Shown piece after piece: positions 25,103 through 37,096 of a DNA stretch of 64,000 nucleotides. Made by a program: the position numbers and the translations under genes. The stretch covers positions 3,596,001-3,660,000 of the forward strand of contig NZ_CP039290.1 in assembly GCF_004798705.1 (NCBI RefSeq). Direction: 5' to 3'. The DNA comes from Arthrobacter sp. PAMC25564 (GTDB taxonomy: Bacteria > Actinomycetota > Actinomycetes > Actinomycetales > Micrococcaceae). Each line of letters begins with the position of its first letter. Position 1 is the first letter of the stretch. The notes beneath the pieces are model-generated. The model was not told the origin of the DNA. It made no database searches and saw only the letters and a program-made list of their open reading frames with translations.

Positions 25103-26578
25103 TCAGCCGATGCCGATGGCTCCGGTTGCCACTCCAACTCCGAGCATTACGAGGGAGACGACGGCAGTGCGCCAGAGGACCTTCTTGTGGTGGTCGCCGA
25201 GATCCACCTTGGCGAGGGAGACCAGGAGCAGGATGGCCGGGACCAGGGGGCTCTGCAGGTGGAAGGGCTGGCCGGTGATGGAAGCCCGGGCCATTTCGGC
25301 GGCGCTGATGCCGTAGTGGGCTGCCGTTTCGCTGAGCACCGGCAGGACGCCGAAGTAGAAGGCGTCGTTGCTCATGAAGAACGTCATCGGGATGCTCAGG
25401 ACCCCGGTAATGACGGCCATGAGCGGGCCCATGTCGGCGGGGATGATCTGGACCAGCCAGGTGGACATGGCCTTGACCATGCCGGTGCCGTTGAGGACAC
25501 CGGTCAGGACCGCGGCGGCCATGACCATGCTGACCACGGCCACGATCGAAGGGGCGTGGGCGATGAGCTGGGCGCCCTGGTCCTTGAGCTTGGGGAAGTT
25601 GACCAGCAGGGCGAACGCGGAGCCCACCATAAACACGAACGGCAGCGGGACGAGGTCGGCGACCAGCAGGACCATAATGGCGACGGTGAGGCCCAGGTTG
25701 AACCACTGCAGCCTGGGCCGCAGGGTGGCGCGGTTGGGATCCAGAGCGGTGTCGGCCATGGCGGAGTCGCGCTCATCGACAAGGTCATCGGTGCGGTCCA
25801 GGATGGCCACCGAAGAGCCGCCGGCGGCGGCGGTTCCGCCGGCGGGGCCCGCAGCACGGGGACCACGGCCCTTGCGTCCGAAACCGAAGCGGCCGGCACC
25901 GGTACCACGGGTGGACGCGCCGCCGTCGGGCGTGTCAGCAGGGCCCCAGATTTCCGGGGCGGCGGAGCGGAGGCGGTTGCGTTCCTGCAGGCCCAGCAGC
26001 CAGGCGAAGACGAACACGACCACCAGGCCGGCAATGAGCGAGGGGATCATCGGGACAAAGACTTCGGAAACGCTGATCTTCAGCGCGGTGGCGGCACGGG
26101 CCGTCGGACCGCCCCAGGGCAGGATGTTCATGGTGCCGTTGGCCAGGCCGGCCACACAGGTCAGGACCACGGGGCTCATCTTCAGCCGCAGGTAGACCGG
26201 CAGCATTGCCGCGGTGGTCAGGATGAACGTGGTGGAGCCGTCACCGTCCAGGGAGACCGCGGCGGCGAGGATGGCCGTGCCCAGGACCACCTTGGCGGGG
26301 TCGTTGCCGAGCTTGCGCAGGATGAACCGGACCAGCGGGTCGAAGAGCCCGACGTCGATCATCAGGCCGAAGTAGATGATCGCGAACATCAACAGCGCGG
26401 CGGTCGACGTCATGGACTTCATCGAGTCAAGCACCATGGTGCCGATGCCCAGGCCTGCGCCGGCGAAGAGTCCGAAGATTGTGGGGACGATGATGAGCGC
26501 CAGCACCGGCGTCAGCTTCTTCGTCATGATCAGCACCATGAATACCGCGCTCATGGCGAATCCAAGTAATACCAGCAC
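25103..26578 (-). CDS. CitMHS-family citrate (divalent metal-citrate):proton symporter
   Basis: 491 residues, about 12 membrane segments, GTG start after AAGGAG. CitMHS signatures: LDGDGSTTFILTTAAMLPV, NILPWGGPTARAATALK and, near the end, FFMSNDAFYFGVLPVL. Between the two membrane halves is a hydrophilic loop of about 70 residues (roughly 215-285), Gly/Arg-rich and longer than in most members. It takes up citrate, often as the Mg or Ca complex. The divergent CitA/CitB-type pair is the likely regulator. Confidence 0.92.
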   Translation of the reverse strand: MLVLLGFAMSAVFMVLIMTKKLTPVLALIIVPTIFGLFAGAGLGIGTMVLDSMKSMTSTAALLMFAIIYFGLMIDVGLFDPLVRFILRKLGNDPAKVVLGTAILAAAVSLDGDGSTTFILTTAAMLPVYLRLKMSPVVLTCVAGLANGTMNILPWGGPTARAATALKISVSEVFVPMIPSLIAGLVVVFVFAWLLGLQERNRLRSAAPEIWGPADTPDGGASTRGTGAGRFGFGRKGRGPRAAGPAGGTAAAGGSSVAILDRTDDLVDERDSAMADTALDPNRATLRPRLQWFNLGLTVAIMVLLVADLVPLPFVFMVGSAFALLVNFPKLKDQGAQLIAHAPSIVAVVSMVMAAAVLTGVLNGTGMVKAMSTWLVQIIPADMGPLMAVITGVLSIPMTFFMSNDAFYFGVLPVLSETAAHYGISAAEMARASITGQPFHLQSPLVPAILLLVSLAKVDLGDHHKKVLWRTAVVSLVMLGVGVATGAIGIG

Positions 26579-26746
26579 GGCCGGCTCCTTCTTGTGAACG
26601 GCACCACTCCGGTGTGATGCGCACTACAGACGTTAGAGTGGCGTCCGTCACGGCCGGCCCTTTGCCTCATTTGATTGGCATACTGCTTATTGGACGCATT
26701 TAGCTCATTGTGCTCACACGCCCTAAGCCGCCAGGGAAGGACCATC

Positions 26747-28450
26747 ATGGAGAGAACATCCCGCCGTACTCCCCTGCGCTTTTCCACCCAGATGCTCCTG
26801 CTGCAGCTGGGCGTCGTGGCGCTGGTGGTGCTCCTGAGTAGCGCCGTCCATGCCTGGCTGAGCTACGACCGGCTGGGACGCGAAGCCGAGAACCAGGCCC
26901 TGACCCTGGCCCGGACCGTGGCCTCGGACCCGGGTGTGCGGGCGGAGGTCCAATCCATCAGCGCCCTTCCCGCCGCTCCCCCGGCGGCCGAGCTGCTCGC
27001 CGGTCCGCTGATGGCCGCCGCGGAAGGCGCCCGCGCCCGCACCGGGGCGCTGTTCGTCGTCATCACGGACGAGACCGGCATCCGCCTGGCGCACCCGGAC
27101 GCCGAGCGGCTGGGCGAAAAGGTCAGCACGGACCCGTCCGAGGCCCTGGCCGGCAAGGAGGTCACCACCCGGAACACCGGCACACTGGGTCCCTCCGCCG
27201 GGGCCAAAGTCCCCGTGTTCGCCCCGGGCTCCGCCGCCGTCGTGGGCGAGGTGAGCGTCGGCTACTCCACGGAGACCATCGGCCAAAGCCTCGCCCGGGA
27301 CATCATCCCCATTGCCCTGACCGCAGCCGGGGCCCTGATCGTCGGGGCGCTGGCGTCGTTCCTGTTGCGACGGCGGCTGCAGCGGCTGACGCTGGGACTG
27401 GAACCGGAAGAAATCAGTACCCTGGTCCATGACCAGGTGGCCGTGCTGCAGGGCGTGGACGACGGCGTGATCGGCGTTTCCGAGGACGGCCGGATCAGCG
27501 TCTTCAACGCGGCGGCCCAGCGGCTGCTCGGGGAGCCCGATCTGACCGGGACCTCCTGGGCCGGGGCGCCGGTGCCTGCCCGGCTGAAAGCGCTGACCAA
27601 GGCGGACGCGGCCGAGGGCGACGCGGTCGAGCTCGTGGCCGGCGGCAGGGTCCTGGTGGCGAGCGCCCGCAAGGCGCTGCACGGGCGCGAGGACCTGGGC
27701 TGGGTCCTCATGCTGCGTGACCGCACCGAGCTCCAGCAGCTGACCCGCCAGCTCGATGCCGTCGGTACCATGTCCGGCGCGCTCCGGGCCCAGCGGCACG
27801 AGTTCGCGAACCAGCTCCACACCATCGCCGGCTTCATGGGCATCGGACAGCACCGGCAGGCCCGTGAGTACGTCGCCGGGCTGGTGGCCACGGGTCCGCT
27901 GAAATTCCCGGTCGACCAGGCCGGGCTGCTCCAGGACCCGTACCTCCAGGCCTTCCTGGGGGCCAAGGGGGTGGAAGCCGACGAGCGTGGTGTTACCCTG
28001 CGGCTCGGGCCGGAAACCCAGGTCCGCGGCCAGGTCACCGAACCGCAGGAGGTCACCACCGTCCTCGGCAACCTGGTCGACAACGCCGTGAATGCCGCCG
28101 TCGCCGGCTCCTCACCGGAGCGCTGGGTCGAGGTGGAGATCCTGGACGAACCCGGCACCGGATCCGACGGAGGCACGCTGCATATCGTCGTCGGCGATTC
28201 CGGCGACGGGCTGCCCGCCGCCGGGACCGGAGCGGACACCGCGTTCGCGGAGGGGTTCACGACGTCGGAACGGCCGGCCCGGACGGGGGCAGGCCAGGGG
28301 CTGGGGCTGGCGCTGGCCCGCCAGCTGGCCCGCCGCCGCGGCGGGGACGTGCGGGTGCTGGACCAGGGCTCCCCCGGCGGCCCCGGAGCGGTGTTCATGG
28401 CCACGCTGCCGGGAGCGACAAAGCCCAACGAAAGGGACAACGATGCCTGA
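26747..28450 (+). CDS. citA: CitA/DcuS-type sensor histidine kinase
   Basis: 567 residues from ATG 26747 (AGGGAAGG upstream). Domains in order: membrane helix at about 17-40; extracytoplasmic PAS-like (PDC/CitAP) sensor to about 180, with TGALFVVITDETGIRLAHPD; second membrane helix at about 185-210; cytoplasmic PAS with QGVDDGVIGVSEDGRISVFN; a dimerisation helix with phospho-His in RAQRHEFANQLHTIAG; and an HATPase with NLVDNAVNA and GDSGDGLP boxes. This layout is that of citrate/C4-dicarboxylate sensors. It is divergent from the citrate transporter and overlaps the response regulator by 8 bases. The symbol is by family, not proven specificity. Confidence 0.88.
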   Translation: MERTSRRTPLRFSTQMLLLQLGVVALVVLLSSAVHAWLSYDRLGREAENQALTLARTVASDPGVRAEVQSISALPAAPPAAELLAGPLMAAAEGARARTGALFVVITDETGIRLAHPDAERLGEKVSTDPSEALAGKEVTTRNTGTLGPSAGAKVPVFAPGSAAVVGEVSVGYSTETIGQSLARDIIPIALTAAGALIVGALASFLLRRRLQRLTLGLEPEEISTLVHDQVAVLQGVDDGVIGVSEDGRISVFNAAAQRLLGEPDLTGTSWAGAPVPARLKALTKADAAEGDAVELVAGGRVLVASARKALHGREDLGWVLMLRDRTELQQLTRQLDAVGTMSGALRAQRHEFANQLHTIAGFMGIGQHRQAREYVAGLVATGPLKFPVDQAGLLQDPYLQAFLGAKGVEADERGVTLRLGPETQVRGQVTEPQEVTTVLGNLVDNAVNAAVAGSSPERWVEVEILDEPGTGSDGGTLHIVVGDSGDGLPAAGTGADTAFAEGFTTSERPARTGAGQGLGLALARQLARRRGGDVRVLDQGSPGGPGAVFMATLPGATKPNERDNDA

Positions 28451-29213
28451 GGATTTCAGGGTGCTGATTGTGGATGATGATTTCCACGTCGCCAAGCTGC
28501 ATGCCGCCTATGTGGATTCGGTGGCGGGGTTCGTGGCGCTGCCGACGGCCGGCTCCGCCTCTCAGGCGCTGCAGGCCATCCACAGCCTGCGCCCGGACCT
28601 GGTGCTGCTGGACGTCTACCTGCCCGATGCCTCCGGGCTGGATCTGCTGCACCAGCTGGATGTGGACACCATGATCCTCAGCGCAGCCTCGGACGCTGCG
28701 TCCCTCCGGCTCGCGTTCCGGCGCGGGGCCCTGGGCTACCTGCTCAAGCCGTTCACCGCGGAAGCCCTCTCGCAGCAGCTGCGCTCTTATGCCCGGTACC
28801 GGCGTATCCTGGCCCAGCCGGGGGCGGCGGACCAGCACACGGTGGAACGCGCCAAGCGCGCCCTCATCCCGGGCGACGTCATTGCCTCGGCCAGGCCCCG
28901 GTCTGCCACCGAGGCCACGGTGCTGGAATCCCTGGTGCCGGGCGAGCAGTATTCCGCCGCCGAGGTCGCCGGGAGGGTGGGAGTGTCCCGGGCCACCGCC
29001 CAGCGGTACCTGTCAGCGCTCGCCGACGACGGCGCCGTGGAAATCCAGCTGCGCTACGGCACTACCGGGCGGCCCGAACACCGCTACGGCTGCCGGCAAC
29101 ACCCGGCTGATGCCCCGGACAACCAACGCGGGGTCACTTCCGGCCCATCCCGGGGTTCGGGATGGGCCGGAAGTGACCCCGCGTTGCGGTTAGTTGCGGT
29201 TAGTTGCCGTTAG
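28443..29213 (+). CDS. citB: CitB/DcuR-type response regulator, C-terminus extended by a repeat
   Basis: 256 residues. Receiver domain: VLIVDDDFHVAKLH with the acidic pair, the phospho-Asp in LVLLDVYLPDASG, and Lys in YLLKPF. The output domain is the winged helix of the CitB type (YSAAEVAGRVGVSRATAQRYL). Natural relatives end shortly after a RPEHRYG stretch. Here residues from about 228 to 248 are encoded by family A repeat copy 2, and the last few by a 10-base tandem repeat that supplies the TAG stop. The tail is basic, Gly/Ser-rich and probably unstructured. It partners with the kinase just upstream. Confidence 0.88.
   Translation: MPEDFRVLIVDDDFHVAKLHAAYVDSVAGFVALPTAGSASQALQAIHSLRPDLVLLDVYLPDASGLDLLHQLDVDTMILSAASDAASLRLAFRRGALGYLLKPFTAEALSQQLRSYARYRRILAQPGAADQHTVERAKRALIPGDVIASARPRSATEATVLESLVPGEQYSAAEVAGRVGVSRATAQRYLSALADDGAVEIQLRYGTTGRPEHRYGCRQHPADAPDNQRGVTSGPSRGSGWAGSDPALRLVAVSCR
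29124..29186. repeat. family A palindromic repeat, copy 2 (inside the citB coding end)
   Basis: A perfect 29-base stem with a 5-base loop: outer end CAACGCGGGGTCACTTCC, inner end GGCCCATCCCG, loop GGGTT. It lies within the last coding bases of the CitB-type gene and faces ridA. Relative to copy 1, the middle of both arms has changed together (GCTAC to CTTCC), so the hairpin is conserved rather than the sequence. Confidence 0.9.
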
Positions 29214-29228
29214 TTGCGGTTAGTTGAC
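29189..29228. repeat. four tandem copies of a 10-base unit spanning two convergent stops
   Basis: GTTAGTTGCG, GTTAGTTGCC, GTTAGTTGCG and GTTAGTTGAC follow one another directly. The last unit is the natural end of ridA (its stop is 29220-29222 on the minus strand). The third holds the citB stop. The pattern looks like replication slippage beginning at the ridA end. Confidence 0.85.
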
Positions 29229-29603
29229 GCTCTTCTGGGCGACGAGTTCGATCTCGACCAGCATCTTGGGGTCCAGGAACGGCAGCACGTGGACCAGTGC
29301 GAGGGCAGGGCGGATCCCGCCGAAGACCTCGCCGTGGGCGCGCCCGGCTTCCTCCCACTGGCTGATGTCCGTCAGGTACAGCTTGGACTGCACGACGTCG
29401 GCGTAGTCGAAGCCGGCGTCGGCCAGCACGGCCCCCAGCTTTTCCAGGATGTAGCGGGTCTGGGTGTAGAAGTCCTGGCCCACGACGCCGTCGTCACCGC
29501 TGGCCGCGGTGGCGGAGATGTAGAGGGTGTTGTCCACCTGGACGGCGCGGGAGTAGCCGACCTTCTCTTCCCAGGTGGAGCCGGTGCCGAATGTCTTGCG
29601 CAT
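29220..29603 (-). CDS. RidA-family (YjgF/UK114) protein
   Basis: 127 residues. RidA enzymes hydrolyse reactive enamine/imine intermediates released by PLP enzymes. Seen: NTLYISATAASGDDGVV, VVQSKLYLTDIS and the C-terminal VEIELVA strand. The usual catalytic arginine position in the R-P-A motif is present (FGGIRPALALVHV), so deaminase activity is possible. GAAAGG precedes the ATG. It converges with citB, the stops lying only a few bases apart within a tandem repeat. Confidence 0.9.
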   Translation of the reverse strand: MRKTFGTGSTWEEKVGYSRAVQVDNTLYISATAASGDDGVVGQDFYTQTRYILEKLGAVLADAGFDYADVVQSKLYLTDISQWEEAGRAHGEVFGGIRPALALVHVLPFLDPKMLVEIELVAQKSVN

Positions 29604-29635
29604 GGTGTGCCTTTCGCGGTTGGGTCGGCACCACT

Positions 29636-30148
29636 TTAGGTCGGCCCGACGTCCTGCCGGTAAACCAGCAGCTTTATGTCGGTGCCCGGCACCAGCCAGT
29701 CCCGCTCCGGGACCCGGCGGAAACCCGTCTTCCGGTACAGCCCGTGGGCACTTTCCCAGCTCACGCCCGTGGTCAGGGCCACCGCCCTGATCCCGGGCAG
29801 CGACCTGGCATGCTCGATGATGGCCTCGATCATGGCCTTGCCGGCGCCGCTGCGCTGTACAGCCGGGTCCACCACGAGCATGCGGAACTCCAGCTCGTCG
29901 CTCCGGGCGATGTCGGCGTAGGGCTCCCCCGCCACGGCGAGCGTCACGGACCCCACGACCTGGCCCGCGCGTTCCGCCACCCAGATGGTGGCCTTCGCCG
30001 CCCGCTCTTCAACATCCTGGACCTGCCGCATATAGGGGTGGTCGGCGCTTTCGAAATAGCCCGCGGCCAGGTAGGACTCCCTGGTGATGCGGGCAATGGC
30101 GTCGTAATCGGCCGGAACTGCGGGACGGATGAGGATCTGCGGATGCAC
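29636..30148 (-). CDS. GNAT-family N-acetyltransferase
   Basis: 170 residues with a complete GNAT fold: N-terminal IRPAVPADYDAIARI, strand 4 FRMLVVDPAVQRSGAGKAMI including the acetyl-CoA loop (QRSGAG), and the C-terminal LYRKTGFRRVPERDW. The acceptor is unknown. GTG 30148 has TACCAT exactly 6 bases before it, so it is probably leaderless. It is followed on the same strand by ridA, 32 bases away. Confidence 0.87.
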   Translation of the reverse strand: MHPQILIRPAVPADYDAIARITRESYLAAGYFESADHPYMRQVQDVEERAAKATIWVAERAGQVVGSVTLAVAGEPYADIARSDELEFRMLVVDPAVQRSGAGKAMIEAIIEHARSLPGIRAVALTTGVSWESAHGLYRKTGFRRVPERDWLVPGTDIKLLVYRQDVGPT

Positions 30149-30154
30149 CTGTCC

Positions 30155-30160
30155 ATGGTA
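30155..30160 (-). promoter_or_regulatory. -10 hexamer of a leaderless promoter
   Basis: TACCAT on the minus strand stands 6 bases before GTG 30148. No Shine-Dalgarno sequence precedes the codon. Confidence 0.5.
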
Positions 30161-30172
30161 CGGGCCGGCCCC

Positions 30173-34085
<3,913 letters not shown>

Positions 34086-34198
34086 GACAGTCCTAGCTAA
34101 GGCATCGCTGGCGAAAACTACGGCGGTCCGGGGCCCTGCCGGGCTGCAACCGCCGGTCCGACTATTGCATACGGGCCTGCAGGTGGGAAGCCCGGGCC

Positions 34199-35386
34199 TC
34201 AGTCCAGGACGAGGCCCCGGCCGCGGCCGCGCAGGAGCTGCACCGGATGGATCTCGCCGAAGCCGCGGACGTCCTCGGCCGGGCGCGGCACCAGGACGAA
34301 GCGTTCGTCCTGGTCCAGGGCAGCCGCGGTCATGGAGTCCACCAGCACCGTTCCCGGGTCCGCCAGCGCGGTGAGCCGTGCGGCGAGGTTGACGGTCGGC
34401 CCGTAAATGTCCCCCAGCCGGGAGAGGATGCGGCCCCACACCATGGCGACCCGGGCTTCCGGCAGGATCTCATCCTCCGTGAAGGCCTGGCACAGGGCCA
34501 GCGAGATCTCGGCGCCGGCCGCGGGGGTCTCGGCAATGTACAGGACCTCATCGCCCACCGTCTTCACGAGCCGGCCGCCGCCGACGGAAATGATCTCGGC
34601 GCACTTGTTCTCGAAGCGCTGCACGAGCTGGGCAAGCGTTTTTTCGTTCATGCGCCGGGACAGGCTCGTGTAGGAGACCAGGTCCGCGAAGCCGACGGCG
34701 CGGGCGAGCGGCAGCGGGGCATCGTCCTCGTCGCCTTCGCGGCCTTCCTCGCTGGACGCCAGCCCGGCCTCGGCGCGCAGGGCCAGCCGCTGGACCCCGG
34801 CGTTGAGCTGGCGGCGCCAGGAGTAGACGAGCATTTCCTCAAGGGCGTCCACAAGGGACGGCAGTTCGCTCACCAGCCGCTTGCGGGCCACCGCATCGGT
34901 GACGCCCTGCTTCTGCACCATGTCTTCAACGAGGGCTTCGATCTGCCACACCACCATGCGGTCGGTCATCTGGCCGATGGAGCGGGTGACGGAAATCGCG
35001 GCTTCCTCGGTCAGTTTGCCCGCCCGCACCAGGTCCACCACGGTGTTCAGCGCCGCCTGGTCCCGCTCGGTGAAGGCGACGTCTTCATCCCCGAAGTTGG
35101 GGAAGCCCAGGGCGCGCCAGAGTTTCCGGGCGGACAGAAGGGAGAGCCCGGCGCCCGCGGCGACTTCCCGACGGCGGAGCTTGCGTTCGCCGCCGAGCAG
35201 CCGGGTTTCCAGGGCCTTGGCGGCGAGGCGTTCGGCAAGCCGCTCAGCGGAGACGGTGCCGGTCCGCGGGGCATCGGTGTCAAACACGGCTGCTTCGAGA
35301 GCGGCGGCGTCGACGACGGCGTCAGCGTCCTGCGACGGCTCCCCGGCCACGAGTCCGGTCTCTTGGTGGACGTTCTCAGCGTTCAT
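34199..35386 (-). CDS. class III adenylate cyclase with N-terminal regulatory domain (Rv1264-like)
   Basis: 395 residues. The N-terminal 200 residues are helical and resemble the autoinhibitory domain of the mycobacterial pH-responsive cyclase Rv1264. The C-terminal catalytic domain is complete: metal Asp in VGFADLVSYTSLS, adenine-selecting Lys and second metal Asp in GGRLVKTVGDEVLY, and Asn/Arg of the transition state in YGPTVNLAARL. Lys plus Asp in the selecting positions point to ATP rather than GTP. It makes cAMP in the cytoplasm as a homodimer. ATG 35386 overlaps the PH-domain gene by 11 bases; GTG 35395 is an alternative. Confidence 0.9.
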   Translation of the reverse strand: MNAENVHQETGLVAGEPSQDADAVVDAAALEAAVFDTDAPRTGTVSAERLAERLAAKALETRLLGGERKLRRREVAAGAGLSLLSARKLWRALGFPNFGDEDVAFTERDQAALNTVVDLVRAGKLTEEAAISVTRSIGQMTDRMVVWQIEALVEDMVQKQGVTDAVARKRLVSELPSLVDALEEMLVYSWRRQLNAGVQRLALRAEAGLASSEEGREGDEDDAPLPLARAVGFADLVSYTSLSRRMNEKTLAQLVQRFENKCAEIISVGGGRLVKTVGDEVLYIAETPAAGAEISLALCQAFTEDEILPEARVAMVWGRILSRLGDIYGPTVNLAARLTALADPGTVLVDSMTAAALDQDERFVLVPRPAEDVRGFGEIHPVQLLRGRGRGLVLD

Positions 35387-35975
35387 CTCTTCCACCTTCT
35401 CTCGTCTCCCACGGCCAGGCCCCCTCGGGGTGATGCATCATGCCTTCGGCCCCAGGCGTCCCGCCCGGTGGCAGGCCGTCGATGGCATCCAGTACGAAGT
35501 TTCGGAACGTCGCGGCCTCCGGGACGTCGGGGACCACCGTGCTGGAGGGGTGTCCGGTATCCAAGGATATATTCCCGGACCGCAATGCGCGTTGAAGCAA
35601 CGACTGCTCAATAAGCACATTACGGACAGCGGCCAAAGAAACCTGCTGATCGCGCCGCCGGAGCATGCCGTAACGGGCAACCAAGCGCTGGCTGGTCAGG
35701 GTGTAGCGGGTGGCATGCCACCTCAGCACGCGCGGCAGGCAGTAGCCCAGCAGTACCCACGCCGCCAGCGCCACGCAGACCGCGACAAGCCAGGCCGTCC
35801 AGTCCTTCGTGACGAGCGGGACCAGCTTGCCGGGGCCACCTTTCACAATCCAGGCGCTGGCATAGGCGGCCAGGGCGGGAACCACAACGAACAACAGCGC
35901 CGGAACAATCAGCGTCCGGGGCTGGGGCCGGGTCACCACAATCACTTGCTCTCCCGGCAGGAGCTCTTTACGCAT
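35376..35975 (-). CDS. PH-domain (bPH2/DUF304) membrane protein
   Basis: 199 residues. Two membrane segments (about 20-43 and 58-80) are followed by a bacterial PH-like fold (WHATRYTLTSQRLVARYGMLRRRDQQVSLAAVRNV), the YdbS/DUF304 type. An acidic/Pro-rich tail follows. The function of such proteins is not known; some help export or membrane homeostasis. Its start overlaps the birA stop by 8 bases and its end overlaps the cyclase start, so all three are translationally linked. The same birA neighbour occurs in mycobacteria, to my knowledge. Confidence 0.85.
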   Translation of the reverse strand: MRKELLPGEQVIVVTRPQPRTLIVPALLFVVVPALAAYASAWIVKGGPGKLVPLVTKDWTAWLVAVCVALAAWVLLGYCLPRVLRWHATRYTLTSQRLVARYGMLRRRDQQVSLAAVRNVLIEQSLLQRALRSGNISLDTGHPSSTVVPDVPEAATFRNFVLDAIDGLPPGGTPGAEGMMHHPEGAWPWETREGGRDER

Positions 35976-36924
35976 AGCCGCTCTCGGCGCCGCCGGCATC
36001 CGATCCGGCTGCATCGTCCCCGGCATCTGATCCGGTGCCCGGTGGGGTCCAGGGGCGCAGGTGCACCACATCACCGGCGGTCACCACGTGCTCATGGCCG
36101 GCTGCGTCGACCACCATGAGGGAGCCGTACTCATCCAGCCGCGAGGCGTGGCCGATGATTTCATGGTCGCCGGGGAGCTGCGCGCGGACCTGCTTGCCGA
36201 GGGTGCTGAGCAGGTGCTCCACCCGCTTGTGCAGCGAGGGGCCGCCGGCCATGCCGGCGGCCGGGTCGCCGTCGGCGTTGCAGAAGCTCCGGTAGAGGGC
36301 GGCGAAGCGGGACAGATAGCTCTTCAACAGTGCCGTGCGGTTCACGGTGGCCGGATTTTCCAGCAGCACGGAGGTGGCGGTGGGAACCGGCAGTTCGGCC
36401 TCCGTGAGGGTCACGTTGAGCCCGGTGCCGAGTACCACGGGCGGCACCGCACCGTCACCCAGGGGGCCGAGCTGGGCGAGGATCCCGGCGATCTTCCTGC
36501 CGCGCACCAGGACGTCGTTGGGCCACTTGAGCTCGGCCGGAATGCCCGCGGTTTCGAGCAGCGCCTCGCGCAGTGCCAGCGCCGCGAGCAGCGAGAGCCA
36601 GGAGTAGCTCTGGGTCGGCAACGGCCGTCCCTCGGCGTTGACCGGCCGGAGCACGATCGAGACGGAGAGGGAACTGCGGGCCGGTGCTTCCCAGCGGCGG
36701 TCCAGCCGGCCGCGGGCGGCGCTCTGGTATTCGGCGGCAAGCACGGAGAGGTCGGGCCACGCATCCGGATCCTCGGTCACGCCGCGCAGCAGGTCCGCGT
36801 TGGTGGACCCGGTGGACTCCACGACGGCCAGTTGCGGGATGCCGTTGGCGGAGAGGAACGCCCCGTCGCACAGGGCATTCTGGTCCAACGGCGGGCGGTC
36901 CGGGGTTTCCTGTGCGGCTTCCAT
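35968..36924 (-). CDS. birA: biotin-[acetyl-CoA-carboxylase] ligase, no DNA-binding domain
   Basis: 318 residues. Catalytic motifs: STGSTNADLLRGV, the biotinyl-AMP loop AARGRLDRRW (GRGRxxRxW type), LKWPNDVLVRGRKIAGIL and GTGLNV. The C-terminal SH3-like domain follows. There is no N-terminal winged helix, so it is a monofunctional (class I) ligase that does not repress biotin genes. It biotinylates the BCCP domain of the carboxylase subunit encoded at 50687. TAGGAT 6 bases before ATG 36924 points to a leaderless mRNA heading the birA-PH-cyclase-PP2C unit. The tail is Gly/Asp/Ala-rich. Confidence 0.95.
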   Translation of the reverse strand: MEAAQETPDRPPLDQNALCDGAFLSANGIPQLAVVESTGSTNADLLRGVTEDPDAWPDLSVLAAEYQSAARGRLDRRWEAPARSSLSVSIVLRPVNAEGRPLPTQSYSWLSLLAALALREALLETAGIPAELKWPNDVLVRGRKIAGILAQLGPLGDGAVPPVVLGTGLNVTLTEAELPVPTATSVLLENPATVNRTALLKSYLSRFAALYRSFCNADGDPAAGMAGGPSLHKRVEHLLSTLGKQVRAQLPGDHEIIGHASRLDEYGSLMVVDAAGHEHVVTAGDVVHLRPWTPPGTGSDAGDDAAGSDAGGAESGYA

Positions 36925-36930
36925 GCTTGA

Positions 36931-36936
36931 ATCCTA
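36931..36936 (-). promoter_or_regulatory. -10 hexamer of a leaderless promoter for birA
   Basis: TAGGAT on the minus strand stands exactly 6 bases before the birA ATG. Confidence 0.6.
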
Positions 36937-37096
36937 CCGAGTTACCACCCCTCCGGCTCCGGCCCGGTCCGCGGAAGCTCCCCGCCTTTGGCCGGCAGCT
37001 CCGGCGGGTCGGCCGGACATGCCGGGGATTTTCGGCCCCGGGTCCTCAAACGCGGGGAAGTTCCGCAGGCCAGGCGGCTGAAAACAGTCAGCAAGT

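Noticed and set aside
29189..29228. CRISPR-like array
   Set aside because: The units are 10 bases long and directly adjacent without spacers; this is a slippage-type tandem repeat. No cas gene is in the window.
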